DNA of 64,000 nt from Diplosphaera chodatii (Eukaryota; Chlorophyta; Trebouxiophyceae; Prasiolales; Stichococcaceae). Shown piece by piece: positions 10,161-25,519 of this stretch. Position 1 is the stretch's first letter, and every line of letters starts with the position of its first letter. Location: NCBI GenBank assembly GCA_032358165.1, contig JAALGY010000053.1, positions 744,001 through 808,000 on the forward strand, given 5' to 3'. The translations under genes were made by a program, and so were the position numbers. Below the pieces are notes generated by a model, which saw only the letters and a program-made list of their open reading frames with translations, did not search any database and was not told the origin of the DNA.

Positions 10161-13068
10161 TCACATGTCGTCTTCGTCATCGCTGCTTTCGGCCAACGCG
10201 TCTCTGATGTTGAACAGCCCACCATGTGTATCCGGGGTGGCACGGCAGACCACCTCCGGGCCTGGCCCGCTGAAGGCATGTGACTCCTGCATAGCGTCAC
10301 TCGGTCAGACAGGAGAGTGGTGCAATGCATGCAGGGCAGCATGCTGTGCTTGGGACCCAAGTACAACCAGGCGCAGCCCGGTGTGACAACAGACTGCGGC
10401 TGAGGCGCATCATGATCACGCCACAGCCGGGGCTGAGATGCGCACATGGAAGCACCGCTGCAGGGCTAGCACTGCCGTCATGGCGCCGTCCTGCCAAACC
10501 GGCTGCTGAAACACCAGCCTCTGCAGTGAGTGCATGCCCAGCAGCGGGCAGGCCATCATCGGCTGCTCTCCACCCTGCAGTGGGGTGTGACATGCATGCT
10601 GGAGGCGCAAGCTGCACGACTGCACAAGCACAGCGGCTCGCAGGTTGACAACAGCGTGGGCCTGGTGCAGGCAAGGTTGCGGCCACCTGCGTCAGAGCGT
10701 CGCAGGAGTGGATGCCAAGCTGCAGCGTGCGGCAATAGACGGCACGGCGCAGCGACGCCGGCAAACCCTCCTGCAAGGTGCAATGGGATCATGGCAGGGT
10801 CACTGGGAACGCCTCGACATGCTGTCCATCAGCAGACACCAGAGATGTGAATTTTCACTGCTCACACGCGCAGTGCAGCCAGCACCTTGTTGAAGGAAGA
10901 ACCCCTGAGGTCGAGCGAAGTCAAGCGCTTGGCAGCATGGCCTGCAGTGGAAGCCAACATGTTGAGTGTTGACCAGTACCTCAGGATGCCACTCACCTCT
11001 GAGCACATGAGCGGCTGCGCAACTGCTTGTCAGAGCTTACCAAGTGACGTGTGGGTCATGTTGTTATGATCCAACGCTAAAGCCTGCACAGGCCAGCACC
11101 AGGTGGTACACAACTGACTGTCCAGCATCAGGGTGCTCGTATACCATACAGCCCAAGCCTCTGTTGGGCACGAGGTTAGGGCATCTGTGGTGCTGCCGGC
11201 AGCGCTGCATGAACTACACAGTGAAGCAGATGATGCGGCGCACCTCCAGCTTAGGCAGAGCATTCAGCAGCGTGTGAAGACCCACGTGGATCCTCTGCAG
11301 CCCAGCGCAGCGGTGCAAGCGCAGCTTGACAATATTTGTCAGCACGGACAGCCCCGCAACCTGCAGACTCAAGCAGACTCCATCAGGCAATGCTGCCTGC
11401 TACCCTGTACACGCTTTGACTGGATCTTGTGTGTTGGCCCAGTCTGTCATAAACACCCCCATAGTCTGTCCAATGTGCGTAGCGCAGCTGAATTACTGGC
11501 CTGTGTGCCGACTTCTGGAGTGTAAGATAGGCCGCAGATGCTAAGCCGGCTCAGCGACTGCAGGGCTGTCACTTCCGCCGGCACAGCTGTGCTGCCAAAG
11601 CTGAGCCGCCGCAGAGAGTTGGCCAGCTGAGCGACTTCCGCTGGCAGTTCCAACGGGTCTGTAACCGGTATGAGTGCCGGACACCTCAGCATGCGCAGCA
11701 TCTGCAATGCCGTCAGCCGCCCGACATGGCTGTTGACCTTGTTGACGTAGATGCCAAATGTGCAGAGCGTGGTCAGTGCGGACAGCCTGCAGCGTGATCA
11801 AAACGATCATCACCATCTACCAGCAATGCTGTGGTCTTGCAAGCTGAAGTACTGTGGCACCCATGCGCTAGCTGTTGCGCTGCACACAAGGCTGCGGCGG
11901 GACATAGCAACATGGCTGCACACCTGCTGATGCTGTCGGTCAGCTCCTTGGGGGTCTCACAGTTCCTGATGTCGACGAGCTGACAGCTTTGGAGGCGGCC
12001 ACAGGCTGTCAGGCCGCAGGGCAAGGCCTCCTGGGTGCTTTCCAACGTGCGATATGTTGCCGACAGCTCTCGCAGCTGCGGCAGGGCCTGCAGCGGCACG
12101 CTTGACCATCGACAGAGCTTCGAAACCGCATGTCAAGCAGAAGTGCTGTGGCACGCATCTCGGCAGCAATAGTGTGCTTGGTTTCGGGTGCCCTGGGTCC
12201 AGTCATGCTTGTGAAGCACCAGTCATGCACACCTTCAGAAGGTCGCTGAGCTGCAAGTAGCAGTCAGCCACGCTGGCAAGTTCATGTAGGTGCAAAGACG
12301 TGCAGCTTGTGAGCAGCCGCGGCAGCTGCGGTAGAAGGTGAGGCGCGAGCAGGCAGTCCCTGAAGTGCAGCGCGCGAAGAGGCGAGCCCGCCGCAAGCAT
12401 CCCCATGGCGGCAGCGATGAAGGGGAGAAAGGCTCTGCCATGGTCCTGGTCCCACCTGGACGTCTGCAACCGGGACACCATGTGGCCCTTGTGGCGCTGG
12501 CCTTCACGCTTATGCCTCGTTGGGACTGCACGACACAACCAATGCCGCATTCCCGGCCGTGCACAAAATGGATGATCTGCTCAGGCTGCCCACCATAAAC
12601 TGTTTGAAGGTGACTGACTCGATGCTCATGCACCGCGGCCGCAGCCAGCCCAGCATGTCGCCGGTGGCTACTCTGGGTGCGTCCGGTGGCTGCTGCGTGT
12701 GGGTGCTGGTGAGCACGCACTCCTTCCACGCCTCGCTGCTGCCAGCCAGCAGGCTGTTCCAGCGTCTGCACACCGATGCGTACCGAGCAGGCTGCCTGCG
12801 CAGCCAGGATCGTCACGTGGGTGCGCAGCATATGAAAGATCGCAAGGTGGATCACGACGGCCGGAGTGGAAACAGCTTTGATTCTGCACACGCATGCATG
12901 CCGGACGGGATGCTGCATCCATCAGCACACTGACCCGGTCAGGGAGAGCGTGCGGAGCAGCACATCGGGGCTCAGATCTGCTATCGTCGCAGGCGCTCGA
13001 TCCTTCTGTGTTTCGTATCTGCTGGGTGGAGGTGCCTTCCGCCGCGCCGACTTGCGCAGGGGTGGCAT
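10161..13068 (-). CDS. F-box/LRR protein, minus subfamily, copy 2
   Basis: Eleven exons give 533 residues: 12935-13068, 12594-12795, 12233-12463, 11924-12117, 11501-11786, 11244-11360, 11041-11083, 10886-10941, 10687-10770, 10446-10574 and 10161-10286. Exons 5-9 have exactly the same lengths as in the copy at 2543-5298 (286, 117, 43, 56 and 84 nt). The F-box reads IADLSPDVLLRTLSLTG then YASVCRRWNSLLAG. LRRs include ALQSLSRLSICGL and RLTSLDLRGSSF. The end is ALAESSDDEDDM, nearly the same tail as the other minus copy. The exon-5 donor is again uncertain (GT donor at 11513 boundary or a weaker GC donor). Probable SCF substrate receptor; head to head with the gene starting at 13539. Confidence 0.74.
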
Positions 13069-13538
13069 GGCTGCAGATGGGGTCCACCTTCACAACGGCC
13101 CGCAAGGGCTGATTACAGCGTGACGCACTAGCAAAATCTACGACGTAATCAAGCCAGGTTCATTAGACTGTGGCATCAACACACCTGCAGGTGTGTTGTG
13201 CTGAATGTGACAAACAACATGTCAAGTGGCAGACTTGCGCGGTACCGCAGTCGAGTGCAGGGAGGCTTTAGGGCAATGACGAAACTGGCATCGAGCTTGA
13301 ATGAGTGCATCTGTTGTTCAGGCACCGGCATGTCGCATTGCCTGGTCTCGGAGATGGCACGTGACCGTGCACGATGCCAGATTGATAGCACACGCGCCCG
13401 CTCACTGACCTGCAGAGTGCAGATTGTCAACTCCACTGTTGTGACGCACCTTCTATCACACCTTGTAAGCCAACGGCAGATTGCGGCAGTGCGCAGATGT
13501 GGTCCTTTGCATAGCACTACCGCTGCGCACAGTCAAGA
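13069..13538. promoter_or_regulatory. Divergent intergenic region (candidate bidirectional promoter)
   Basis: 470 bases between the start codons of the second divergent F-box/LRR pair. It contains a perfect 20-bp palindrome at 13178-13197. No TATA box recognised. Confidence 0.45.
13178..13197. promoter_or_regulatory. Perfect 20-bp palindrome
   Basis: AACACACCTGCAGGTGTGTT equals its own reverse complement. It lies 110 bases upstream of the minus-strand start codon and 341 bases upstream of the plus-strand one, with E-box-like CACCTG/CAGGTG arms. A dimeric regulator site is possible but not shown. Confidence 0.4.
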
Positions 13539-16500
13539 ATGGCAAAAGGAGGCAAAGGAACCTTGCAAAATGGTGATCAGCACGCCGGCACCCACACACC
13601 GATCAGAACAACCACTGCACCGGCTGCAACATTCAGCTCACTGCCTCCCGAGCTGCTGAGCACAATCCTGTCGCTGACCGGACGGCCTGCTGCCTTTGCC
13701 ACTGTGTGCAGGTGCAAACACCAGCGTCGCATTGTGATCCTCCGCAATAGCTATCAGAAGCTGGCTCTGGTGTTGCAGTCTGTCAGTTTCTCAAGAGATG
13801 CGGCATGATCTCATGGAACCGCAGGCGTGCATACTGAATAACACCCATCTTGCATTCTGCCGTACAGAGCCTGGAACGACGTTCTGAGTGAGAGCGACAG
13901 CAGCAGCAGCTTGTGGAGACATGTGCGCCGATGCGCCATCTCCTCACCTGCCTACCTACTGCTGCATCTGCACATTTTGCAGTCGTTCATCTGCATTTAC
14001 AGAGCGCTGCATGGCTGCCACCACAAGCAGCCATGGCTTTGCCAGCCCTGAGAACCATGCTGTTGCAGGTCGACTTGTACGGCAGCAAGCCAGGCTTGCA
14101 ATCTGCGCCGCAGCATGGCGGTCACCTGTGCAGCTGGCTGCACCACCGTGCAAAGTCAGTGCACAGCATAACCTTCCACCGCTTCAGGGTATGGTCGTCG
14201 CAACCTGCCTGCAACGGAACTGCTGCACTGGACAGCATGGTGTGCACATGCATGCTGCAGCATTATAAAGTGTGTCACGTGGATTCAAATGCCAATGGTC
14301 CGTGTCCCTGCAGGAACAAAAGGCATTCATCAGTGCGGCTTTAGGGCTGCTGTCCTTCGCTCCGCTGCGCAGGCTGGACTTCGACCAGTGTCTTGTCACT
14401 GGAGAGGTGCGGCAGCTGAGCCTGGTGTGACCCTTGGCGACCTCCGCCAGTCCAGAGCGTCAATGACGCGGCTGGTGGCGCGCGCACTTGCATGGCCCTG
14501 CAGAATCATGCATGCACCCTGGTCATCCCCAAGGGTATCATCAGCCATGGGCGCGTGCAGCTGCTGCTCGTGCTGCGGGCGACACCTGGCGTGACACATC
14601 TCCGCCTGCGCTCCCTACCTGACGCCGACAGTGATGCCGAGGTGCAGTCAGCTCAGGTCCCTGGACTCCAGCTGCGTCAGTGAGCGCAGCATGAGCTGTG
14701 GCACAGCTGCGCCTGACTTGCTGTACCGTCAAAGCACTGGCACTCAGACATGAGACCCAATACATCTGCAGCAGTGCCACCTGCACACCTGATGGCACTG
14801 GCCTCCTTTGCAGGTCCTAAAGTTGGGCAGTGCGCTGGCCCATTTGCCAGTGCTGGAAGATCTCGAGGTGATGCAGCCTTGTTGCGCGATGACCTGCCCT
14901 GTACACCAACTGCCATCTGGTTGTGCTTGCGATGGTTTGACTGCACGTGCATTGCCGGAGCTGGCCACCATGATGCGCCTGTTCTTGCTGCGACGTGCAC
15001 TTGACAAACACTTAGTAGCAGCACCGCATCAACAGATTGCTACTGCATGGTGCAGGTGCGGTTTGAGAAGGGGGGCCACAACGTCCAGTACAGGTGGCTT
15101 GATGCAGTCACGGCCAGCACTCAGTTGACACGGCTTGCCCTGGAGCGCTTCCGGGACCTGCCTGCTGATATCGGCAACCTTGTGAGTATACTAGGGTTCA
15201 GCCATATCCTGCGGTTGCAGCATAACTGTCATGATGATGACTGGCAGCTCGCATGGATGACAAATGCACATGCCATACGTGCAAATACCTTGAAGACGAT
15301 TGTGGTGAACCATTCCTCAAGCTGTCAATGGATGTACAGGCCAACCTTGAGGAGCTGACCCTCATTGGCAGTGTGCTTGCCCATCTGCCACAATCTGTTG
15401 GCAAGCTGACGAAGCTGACCAGCTTGACGCACTGTATCACGGACCAACAGCAAGGGACCAGACCTTCGCACCTAGTCACGAAATTGGTGATTGCCCCGGA
15501 GGCTGCAGGTGAACTTTTGGTCGCCTCATTCCGCATGGTTGCAGCTGGCAGTGTTGTGGATGCGGATGCATGCACGATGTACAGGTAATCAGGTCCGCCA
15601 GACCACGTGGCATGGGATGTTCTATCTCGAGTCAGCCTGTTATATGCAGGCATGACAGCTCTGCAGCGGCTGTCCTTGCTCACAACGGAGGTTCCGGCCA
15701 CTCTTTCGGGGATGACCCTCAGAACCGCAGCCCTCAAGACCCTTTCGATTGGTGACCTGGCTCCCTGGAACCCGAACACTGCCAAAAGCCTGGAGGTGGG
15801 CCCTCGCAGGCACAAAGCTGGTTTGAAGACACACTACATGCGGTCATGCAAGTGGCTGCGGCTGCTTTGTTGCTAGCATGTGGTTGATGCTGCTCAGATG
15901 ACACCAGTGTACACATCTGAAGTGACCGCGCGACGGTTGACAACCCACTTTGCGTGACAGATGCCGAATTTGAACAGCTGGCCCTTGAAGTTTCTCACTG
16001 TTGCCTGCGCAGGCTGCAGTGGCCCACATGCCGGGCCTTCGTCAGCTGCGGCTGCATGACTGCCGCCTACAGGCAACTGGCATGTCAGGCCTGCGAGACA
16101 TCCTTGCCAGACTGCCGAGGCTCACAGTGCGTTCCGCCCTCGTGTGATGCGTCTGCTAGAGGGGTTGCTGTGCATGTGCTGCAAGAGCTTGTCAGGTCCA
16201 GTACGTTGATGGCCTGGCTGCTGCGAGCGTATCACAGTTCAAGCGGGGGTTTGGTGCTCATTGGCTGCTCTAGTGCAGGATCGCCAAGGCTGATTGTTTT
16301 GCACCTGCTGACAATGCCCAGTTGTTGGCTACCACACCCCTTGACGACCAGCTGACCGTGGCTCAGGACCTTCGCCTGGACAACAACAGTATGCAAGAGC
16401 TGCTGCCGGGGGACTTGGGACCGCATGCCAGTGCCCTGCGCAGCCTGGACTTGGGTGGCACTCGCTTCGGGACTGTGAGATAGCTCAGGCGTTAATCCCA

Positions 16501-17472
16501 ATGTGCAACAAGATGTCGCAGCATGTAGCAGGCCTGTCTGGTGGCTGCCATTGCTGTCGGGCACGGAGGTTCACTGCTTCAGGGTGCCTACATGCAGACC
16601 CCCTCCCAGACGCACCTGTTTGTACACCTGTTGGTATGTGCTCCTCCGCAGGTGCCGAAAGAGCTTGAGCGCGCTGTGCGGTGCCGCTCGGTGACGATCA
16701 GCATGATGTCGGGCGGATTGCATAAGGACATCAGCGGCAGGGCCTCGGCGGAGAGCAGCCCGCTGCTGGCGATGCCCCAGCTCCGCAAGCTGCGACTGGC
16801 ACAGGTTCATTGGGACTGCGAGGATGTGGAGGCCATGCTCCACCTGCGCCAGGTGGGCGACGTTTGACGGTCCCTGTGCACCGTTCTGGTGCTGCATTGA
16901 GCCATAGCGGAGCAGCGGTGAAGATGACATGTGTATTTGCTGAATGTGGCGTGGCCGTGCAGGCAAAGCACACACACAGGCTGTCAGTCTCGCCAGTGCA
17001 AGATACACCGCCTGCGCAGCCATGCTGTGCCTGGAATGCATGTGGCAGATGACATGCAACTCGTGGTTGCAGGCCTTTGATGTGCGGCGAGCGCGCACCG
17101 GGCAGGCCACCGCAATCTCGTGCCCGCGCACAACGCCTCCACCCGCACCACGCTTGCCCGTGTATGATGACCCGCCGGAGGATGATTGGGTGAGAGCCAC
17201 AACCCAGCTGACGTCGAGCCATTGCTGGAGCTTGGCAGCAGCATGCAGGCTGCAGTGTGACCACCACATGTGACCATGCATGTCCACCTGGGTCAACATC
17301 GGCATTGTTGCTGCAGGCGTCAGACACTGACAGCCAGTACTATGACGACGGCTTCGACCCCTACTTCGTTCATGAGGGTCTCTTGATGTTGGGCCCTGAC
17401 GAAATGTACATGAGTGATTTCTCTGGGGATGAGGACGGCTTTATTGACGAGTTTGGCAATGAGTACTATTGA
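13539..17472 (+). CDS. F-box/LRR protein, plus subfamily, copy 3
   Basis: Fourteen exons, 570 residues: 13539-13711, 13868-13922, 14069-14188, 14314-14406, 14561-14641, 14814-14867, 15056-15181, 15340-15508, 15650-15795, 16013-16126, 16367-16474, 16652-16852, 17073-17189 and 17317-17472. Every junction keeps frame with GT-AG introns, so it is the cleanest copy. The F-box reads FSSLPPELLSTILSLTG and ATVCR/AWNDVLS. LRRs follow (VTHLRLRSL, LPQSVGKLTKLTSLTH, DLRLDNNSM, MPQLRKLRLAQ). The tail is acidic and tyrosine-rich (ASDTDSQYYDDGFDPYF) and ends NEYY. Exon lengths match the copy at 5774 exactly for exons 1, 3, 5, 11 and 12. F-box proteins bind SKP1 and recruit targets for ubiquitination through their LRRs; the target is unknown. 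Lineage-specific duplicate. Confidence 0.8.
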
Positions 17473-17726
17473 GGCCACCGTAGTGTCTAGTTGCTGAGTT
17501 TGCCTGCATGAAGGCCGATGGGGCGCCCCGGAACAACTTGCTTGAGCAACACTTTCCCGCTGCAACGGTCACACTCCAGCCCGCTGCTTCTGCACTGAGA
17601 TGCCGGGCGCACAATCTGCTGCGAACCTGGTTTGCGAGCAGTCAATGAACCGCAATCACTGTCTATCTTAAGTGCTGAAGGGTTGCCGAACTTACTCGTG
17701 AGCAAGCTGACACGGGCCTTATCCAA

Positions 17727-19104
17727 TTACTCGGGGCCAAGATCCGCATATGTCTTAAAGGGCGGCCGCGAGCTGGGCGCAGATGGCTCTGGCTGCTGTG
17801 TCAGCTGGGGCGCAGATGGCACTGGCAGCTGCGATGCAGGGGACTCCGAGTCTGCTGCTGCTGATCGGTGCTTGAGGCCGCCGTAGAGCGCCTGCAGTCA
17901 AAGCGCGAGTGAGAATCTCCTAACCACGAAACCACTCTGTGGGATACGAAGCACTGCGCAAGATGCTCAAGGGGCTGACACTGATACGGGCACAAATGTA
18001 GCCAGCGGCATAGCGCAGGCACACACCTGAGATGTCTCTGCCAAGAGCGTGTTGACACCGAACAGGAGTACGGAGAAGCCAGCAACTATGGCAAAGACAA
18101 GAACTGTATTCAGGAGTACCTGCGCGACCCAGTGGACAGGCACTAGTCAGCTCATGGGCAACGCACCAGGCAAATGCCATGCCAGGATGCAAGGAGCCCA
18201 AAGTGCTGCATCACGCCCCAAACATTGTATATGTACTCACGCTGGAGATGGACGGCCACTCAATCAGCTGCACTTCCTGCAGCACGCCCTGCAATGCAGC
18301 AGGGTGTCATGTGAGCAGTGACCTCAGGAACTGAGTGGCAGTGGAGCAGGTGTTGACGGGGACATGCCGTGTGGATATGCTGCAGGAAACCAACGACAAG
18401 GTCCTGCGCACCTGGAGAAAGTTGGGCTTCTGCTGCGACTGCTGCTGTTGCTGCATCAGCTTCCGCAGCTCGGCTGCATTGGCATCTGGGTCGCGAATCT
18501 CTGACAACGCCTGCTCCTGCCGCTGCGCATACCCTGCATCTGCGGGCGCCGAGGGCGGCTGTGCGGGCTGCCGTGCTGCTGCTTGCACCGGCTCCTCCTC
18601 CGGCTGCTGTGCAGATGCAAAGCAAGCATTGTGCGAGACACAATCATGCATACTACAACGCATTCAATCCTACTAACCAGTAGCACGTCAGCGCTCCGCC
18701 ACAGCTTCAAACCATCCTACAGCAAAGGGGTGACGATACAAAGCGGCCGTACGCACCTGCTGTGACTGTTCGTGTTGCTGCTCCTGCGCTGCATCCTCCT
18801 CATCCTGCAGCTCGCCACGCTCTCGGGTGCTGCTGCTGCCCTGCGCTGGCGCAGCGTCCGGCACCTGCGGCCTGTCCTTCACAGTCGCCTTTGGTTTGCC
18901 CTTCGACGCGGCCTTCTTCTTGGCGTTTGGCCGCTTCGCCGCTGCGCACAGCAGGCTGCCGCGCCGTGCCGCTGCCAGCCCGGCGGCAGTGTGAGAAAGG
19001 TGCTGCCCGTGACGTGGCTGTGCTGACTGATCGGCACACCTCCTGCCGAGGCTTGCTCGGCGTGGACAGGCGGGCAGACGAGCGGCTCGCAGGCCAAGCT
19101 GCAT
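17727..19104 (-). CDS. Probable plastid-targeted single-pass membrane protein, unidentified
   Basis: Four exons, 266 residues, all phase 0: 18757-19104, 18412-18606, 18027-18119 and 17727-17891. The first about 60 residues are rich in Arg, Ala, Ser and Leu with few acidic residues, as in chloroplast transit peptides. A Lys-rich stretch (AKRPNAKKKAASKGKPKA), a Glu/Gln-rich coiled-coil-like stretch and a hydrophobic exon (LNTVLVFAIVAGFSVLLFG) follow. The C terminus is Pro/Ser-rich and ends TYADLGPE. I do not recognise the family. Start is the ATG giving the transit-like peptide; an upstream in-frame ATG (19296) exists. Its start codon is 520 bases from the divergent helicase gene. Confidence 0.6.
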
Positions 19105-19624
19105 GGTGGTGGCAGCAGCCCAGTCAGCTCCCAGCCTTTCGAGAGCGCTGCTGGCCCGATCTTCGCCGCGGTACTGCCCACGAAACTTGGACGTCTGAGG
19201 GTTGCTGCGCCTTGCAAGCGTGATCGGATGCAGACGCCGTGGCAATTGGTAGCACATAGACCGATCCGATCTGTCTTGGCAGCCAGGGGAACCCAAGGAC
19301 TCTCAGGGCTCGGCACGCAGAGTGGCAAACTAGCCATGATGTTGTCGATGCCGCATAGGGTAGTTTGCACAAGCAGTTCTGACACGCAATACTTTCCGAC
19401 TCGTGTTTCGGAGGTAACTGTCTGCGCGGTACTACAGTCTTTGCGCCTCACGAGCCATTCGAGCTGCGCACCCCTGCGCAGTGCAGCGAGCCAGGCCGCA
19501 CGAACAGCAGAGCACGGCCTGGCCTGCAGGTGTTCGCTGTGAGGCTCGACACCTCAAGCACAAGTAAAAGTGGGTCTCCTCAGACTGTAAGGGTGCGGGC
19601 ATTCCACCCGACCGCCCGCCTGCC

Positions 19625-23491
<3,867 letters not shown>

Positions 23492-23696
23492 GTCATGCGT
23501 TTGTGGTGGTTCTGCTGTTCTTACAGCGCAGACTTCAGGTGCTCTGATGTCACCACTTTTGCAGCTGTTATCTCCCTCAAATGTGAGATCCTGATTCTTA
23601 GGGTGCCAGCAACCAACTGCTCAGGGCCCTCGTTGACAAAACTCTACAACTCGAGCACCTGTTTGTTGCGATTACAGCGCTCGAAATGACGTGCAA

Positions 23697-25519
23697 TCAT
23701 ATGCCATGCTCCGCCAAGGGTGACGGCTGCCTCTGGAACCCACCCGCCGTCTCTGCAAAGACGGCTTCCTCCTCTGCCTTGAGCCGCTCAGCCAGCAAGC
23801 TGCGTGCCTCCCTGCAGCACATGTAACAAGCACCTGAACCCAGCCATTCAAAACCCGCTGCAGCATCCCGAGCACAGAGGCGACGCACTTGCCCAAACAC
23901 CGTTGTCTCCAGAGTTGCACGGGCATCACGCAGACATCCGGAGACACTTTGCACACCTGAGCCGCGCCTGCCGTATTGAGGGGTCCATGGCGGCCTCCTC
24001 CGAGCCGGCCTTGGGGCTGAGCACTGCGCCCTGCCGCCGCACCACCTCTGCCCGCAAGGCCTGCGCAAACAAAGCAGCCGTGAGCACCTCACATCATGAT
24101 GCTCAACCCCCGCAATGGTGACCCAGCGATACCCCTTTGTCAAGGGAAATAGTAGTGACAGCTCAGCGTATCTATTCGCGTCAAGGCTGCAGGGGGTTTT
24201 GGCTTGCCACTGCAACCTGGCAATGCCATCAGGTATCCCTCACCTTGGTCGTGAGTGAAGCGAGGACCTGCGCATCAGAGTCGGCTGGCGGCTGCCATGG
24301 CCTGGACTTCTGCGGCGCCTGCTGCTGCTGCTGGCGCGCCTCTGCGGCCGAGGGCTCCCACTCCTGCCACCATGCTGCTCCGCCGCCGCCGTTGTCGTAG
24401 CTACCGAGATCAGCTGATGCATCTGGTGCAGCTGTGCTGCTGGTCCTGCACAAGAGGCAAGCGCACCAGGTGTGAACCACACATCATGTGCCAGCACCTC
24501 AGCCGCATATGGCAAGGCATCGATGCAGCACCGGTGGGGGCTAGGCGGCACAGTCTGCCAACAGGCTCAAGGCTGGCATGTGTGCCTGCTTGAAAGCTGC
24601 ACCATGTGTGTGGGCAGCATGACTCCAGCGCAAGTTGGGTGTCATGCCGCGAGGACGCGCCAGCGAGCATTGACTCACCCGCCGGCCGCAGTGGCGCGCT
24701 CAGCCGCGGCTTTCAGGGTTTTGAATGCGGCCTCTGCGCGCGGCAGGCGGCACTTGTCGGGGTGCACCCGCTGCGCCCCGCGCCGAAAGGCCCGCCGGAC
24801 ATCCTCCGCTGCCGCCCCCTCCGGCAAGCCAAGAATCTGCGGTTGGGGTGAAGCAGTGCCATTCAGCAGGTACAGCGGCAGACCGGTTGGCTGGCCGGCC
24901 AGGTGACACGTGCTATACGCTGTGAGCTGAGCAGCCACAAGTGCTCCACTGATGCTCCAGCCAAGCATGGTGCCAACAACCACTACGTAAACATCAGAGC
25001 ATGTGGCCGACCTGCCAGCAGGTGGCGGTGGGACCCGCGAGGTGGAGGCGGCAGATGAGGCGCAGCGTCGCCAGCTGGGCCTCCAGCTCCCCGCCGCCCG
25101 GCAGCCTGCCCGCTGCGGACGCGGCTGCCAGGGCACGCCCGAACACGCCCTGCTCCAGCAGCTGCAGCGCCGTCGCCTGCGCCGCCCCGGCTGGCGTCTG
25201 ACGCGGCGGACTTGCTGACCTGCGATGCAGGAATGCCTGACAGTGTTCAAGAGAGAAAGTGAGCAACAACCGGCGTGCAGAACAGGTACAGTGTTGGTCT
25301 GCGTGCAGAGCGTCCACGAGCAGACCTGCATGCTGCAGCCTGTGCATCTGAGGCGGCTGCAGGTGTGTTTCCTGCGGCAACCTCGCTGACGCTACTCCTG
25401 CTGCCCAATGCTGGCGGGTCGGCGCTGAGTTTGGCACCGCTTGGTGTTGTTGCATTGTCGGTCACCTTGCGGCGCTTGTTGCTGTGTGGCAGATCTGCCG
25501 CGACGTTGGATCTGTTCAT
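23697..25519 (-). CDS. J-domain (DnaJ/HSP40-type) co-chaperone
   Basis: Six exons, 326 residues: 25326-25519, 25012-25219, 24679-24836, 24244-24445, 23957-24060 and 23697-23811. Exon 3 encodes a J domain: ILGLPEGAAAEDVRRAFRRG, then VHPDK with the invariant HPD, then AEAAFKTLKAAAE. The HPD loop stimulates Hsp70 ATPase. Ahead of it is a helical segment (LQLLEQGVFGRALAAASAAG), a layout seen in some plant J proteins where a short helical region precedes J. The C terminus is charged (LLAERLKAEEEAVFAETAGG). No membrane segment was seen, so it is probably soluble. The start is uncertain: an in-frame ATG upstream (25657) would add two copies of a 24-bp repeat. Subfamily not assigned. Confidence 0.78.

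Noticed and set aside
24675..25331. 218-residue minus-strand open frame
   Set aside because: It is a read-through of the J-domain exons and an intron in mixed frames; splice sites and phases support separate exons.
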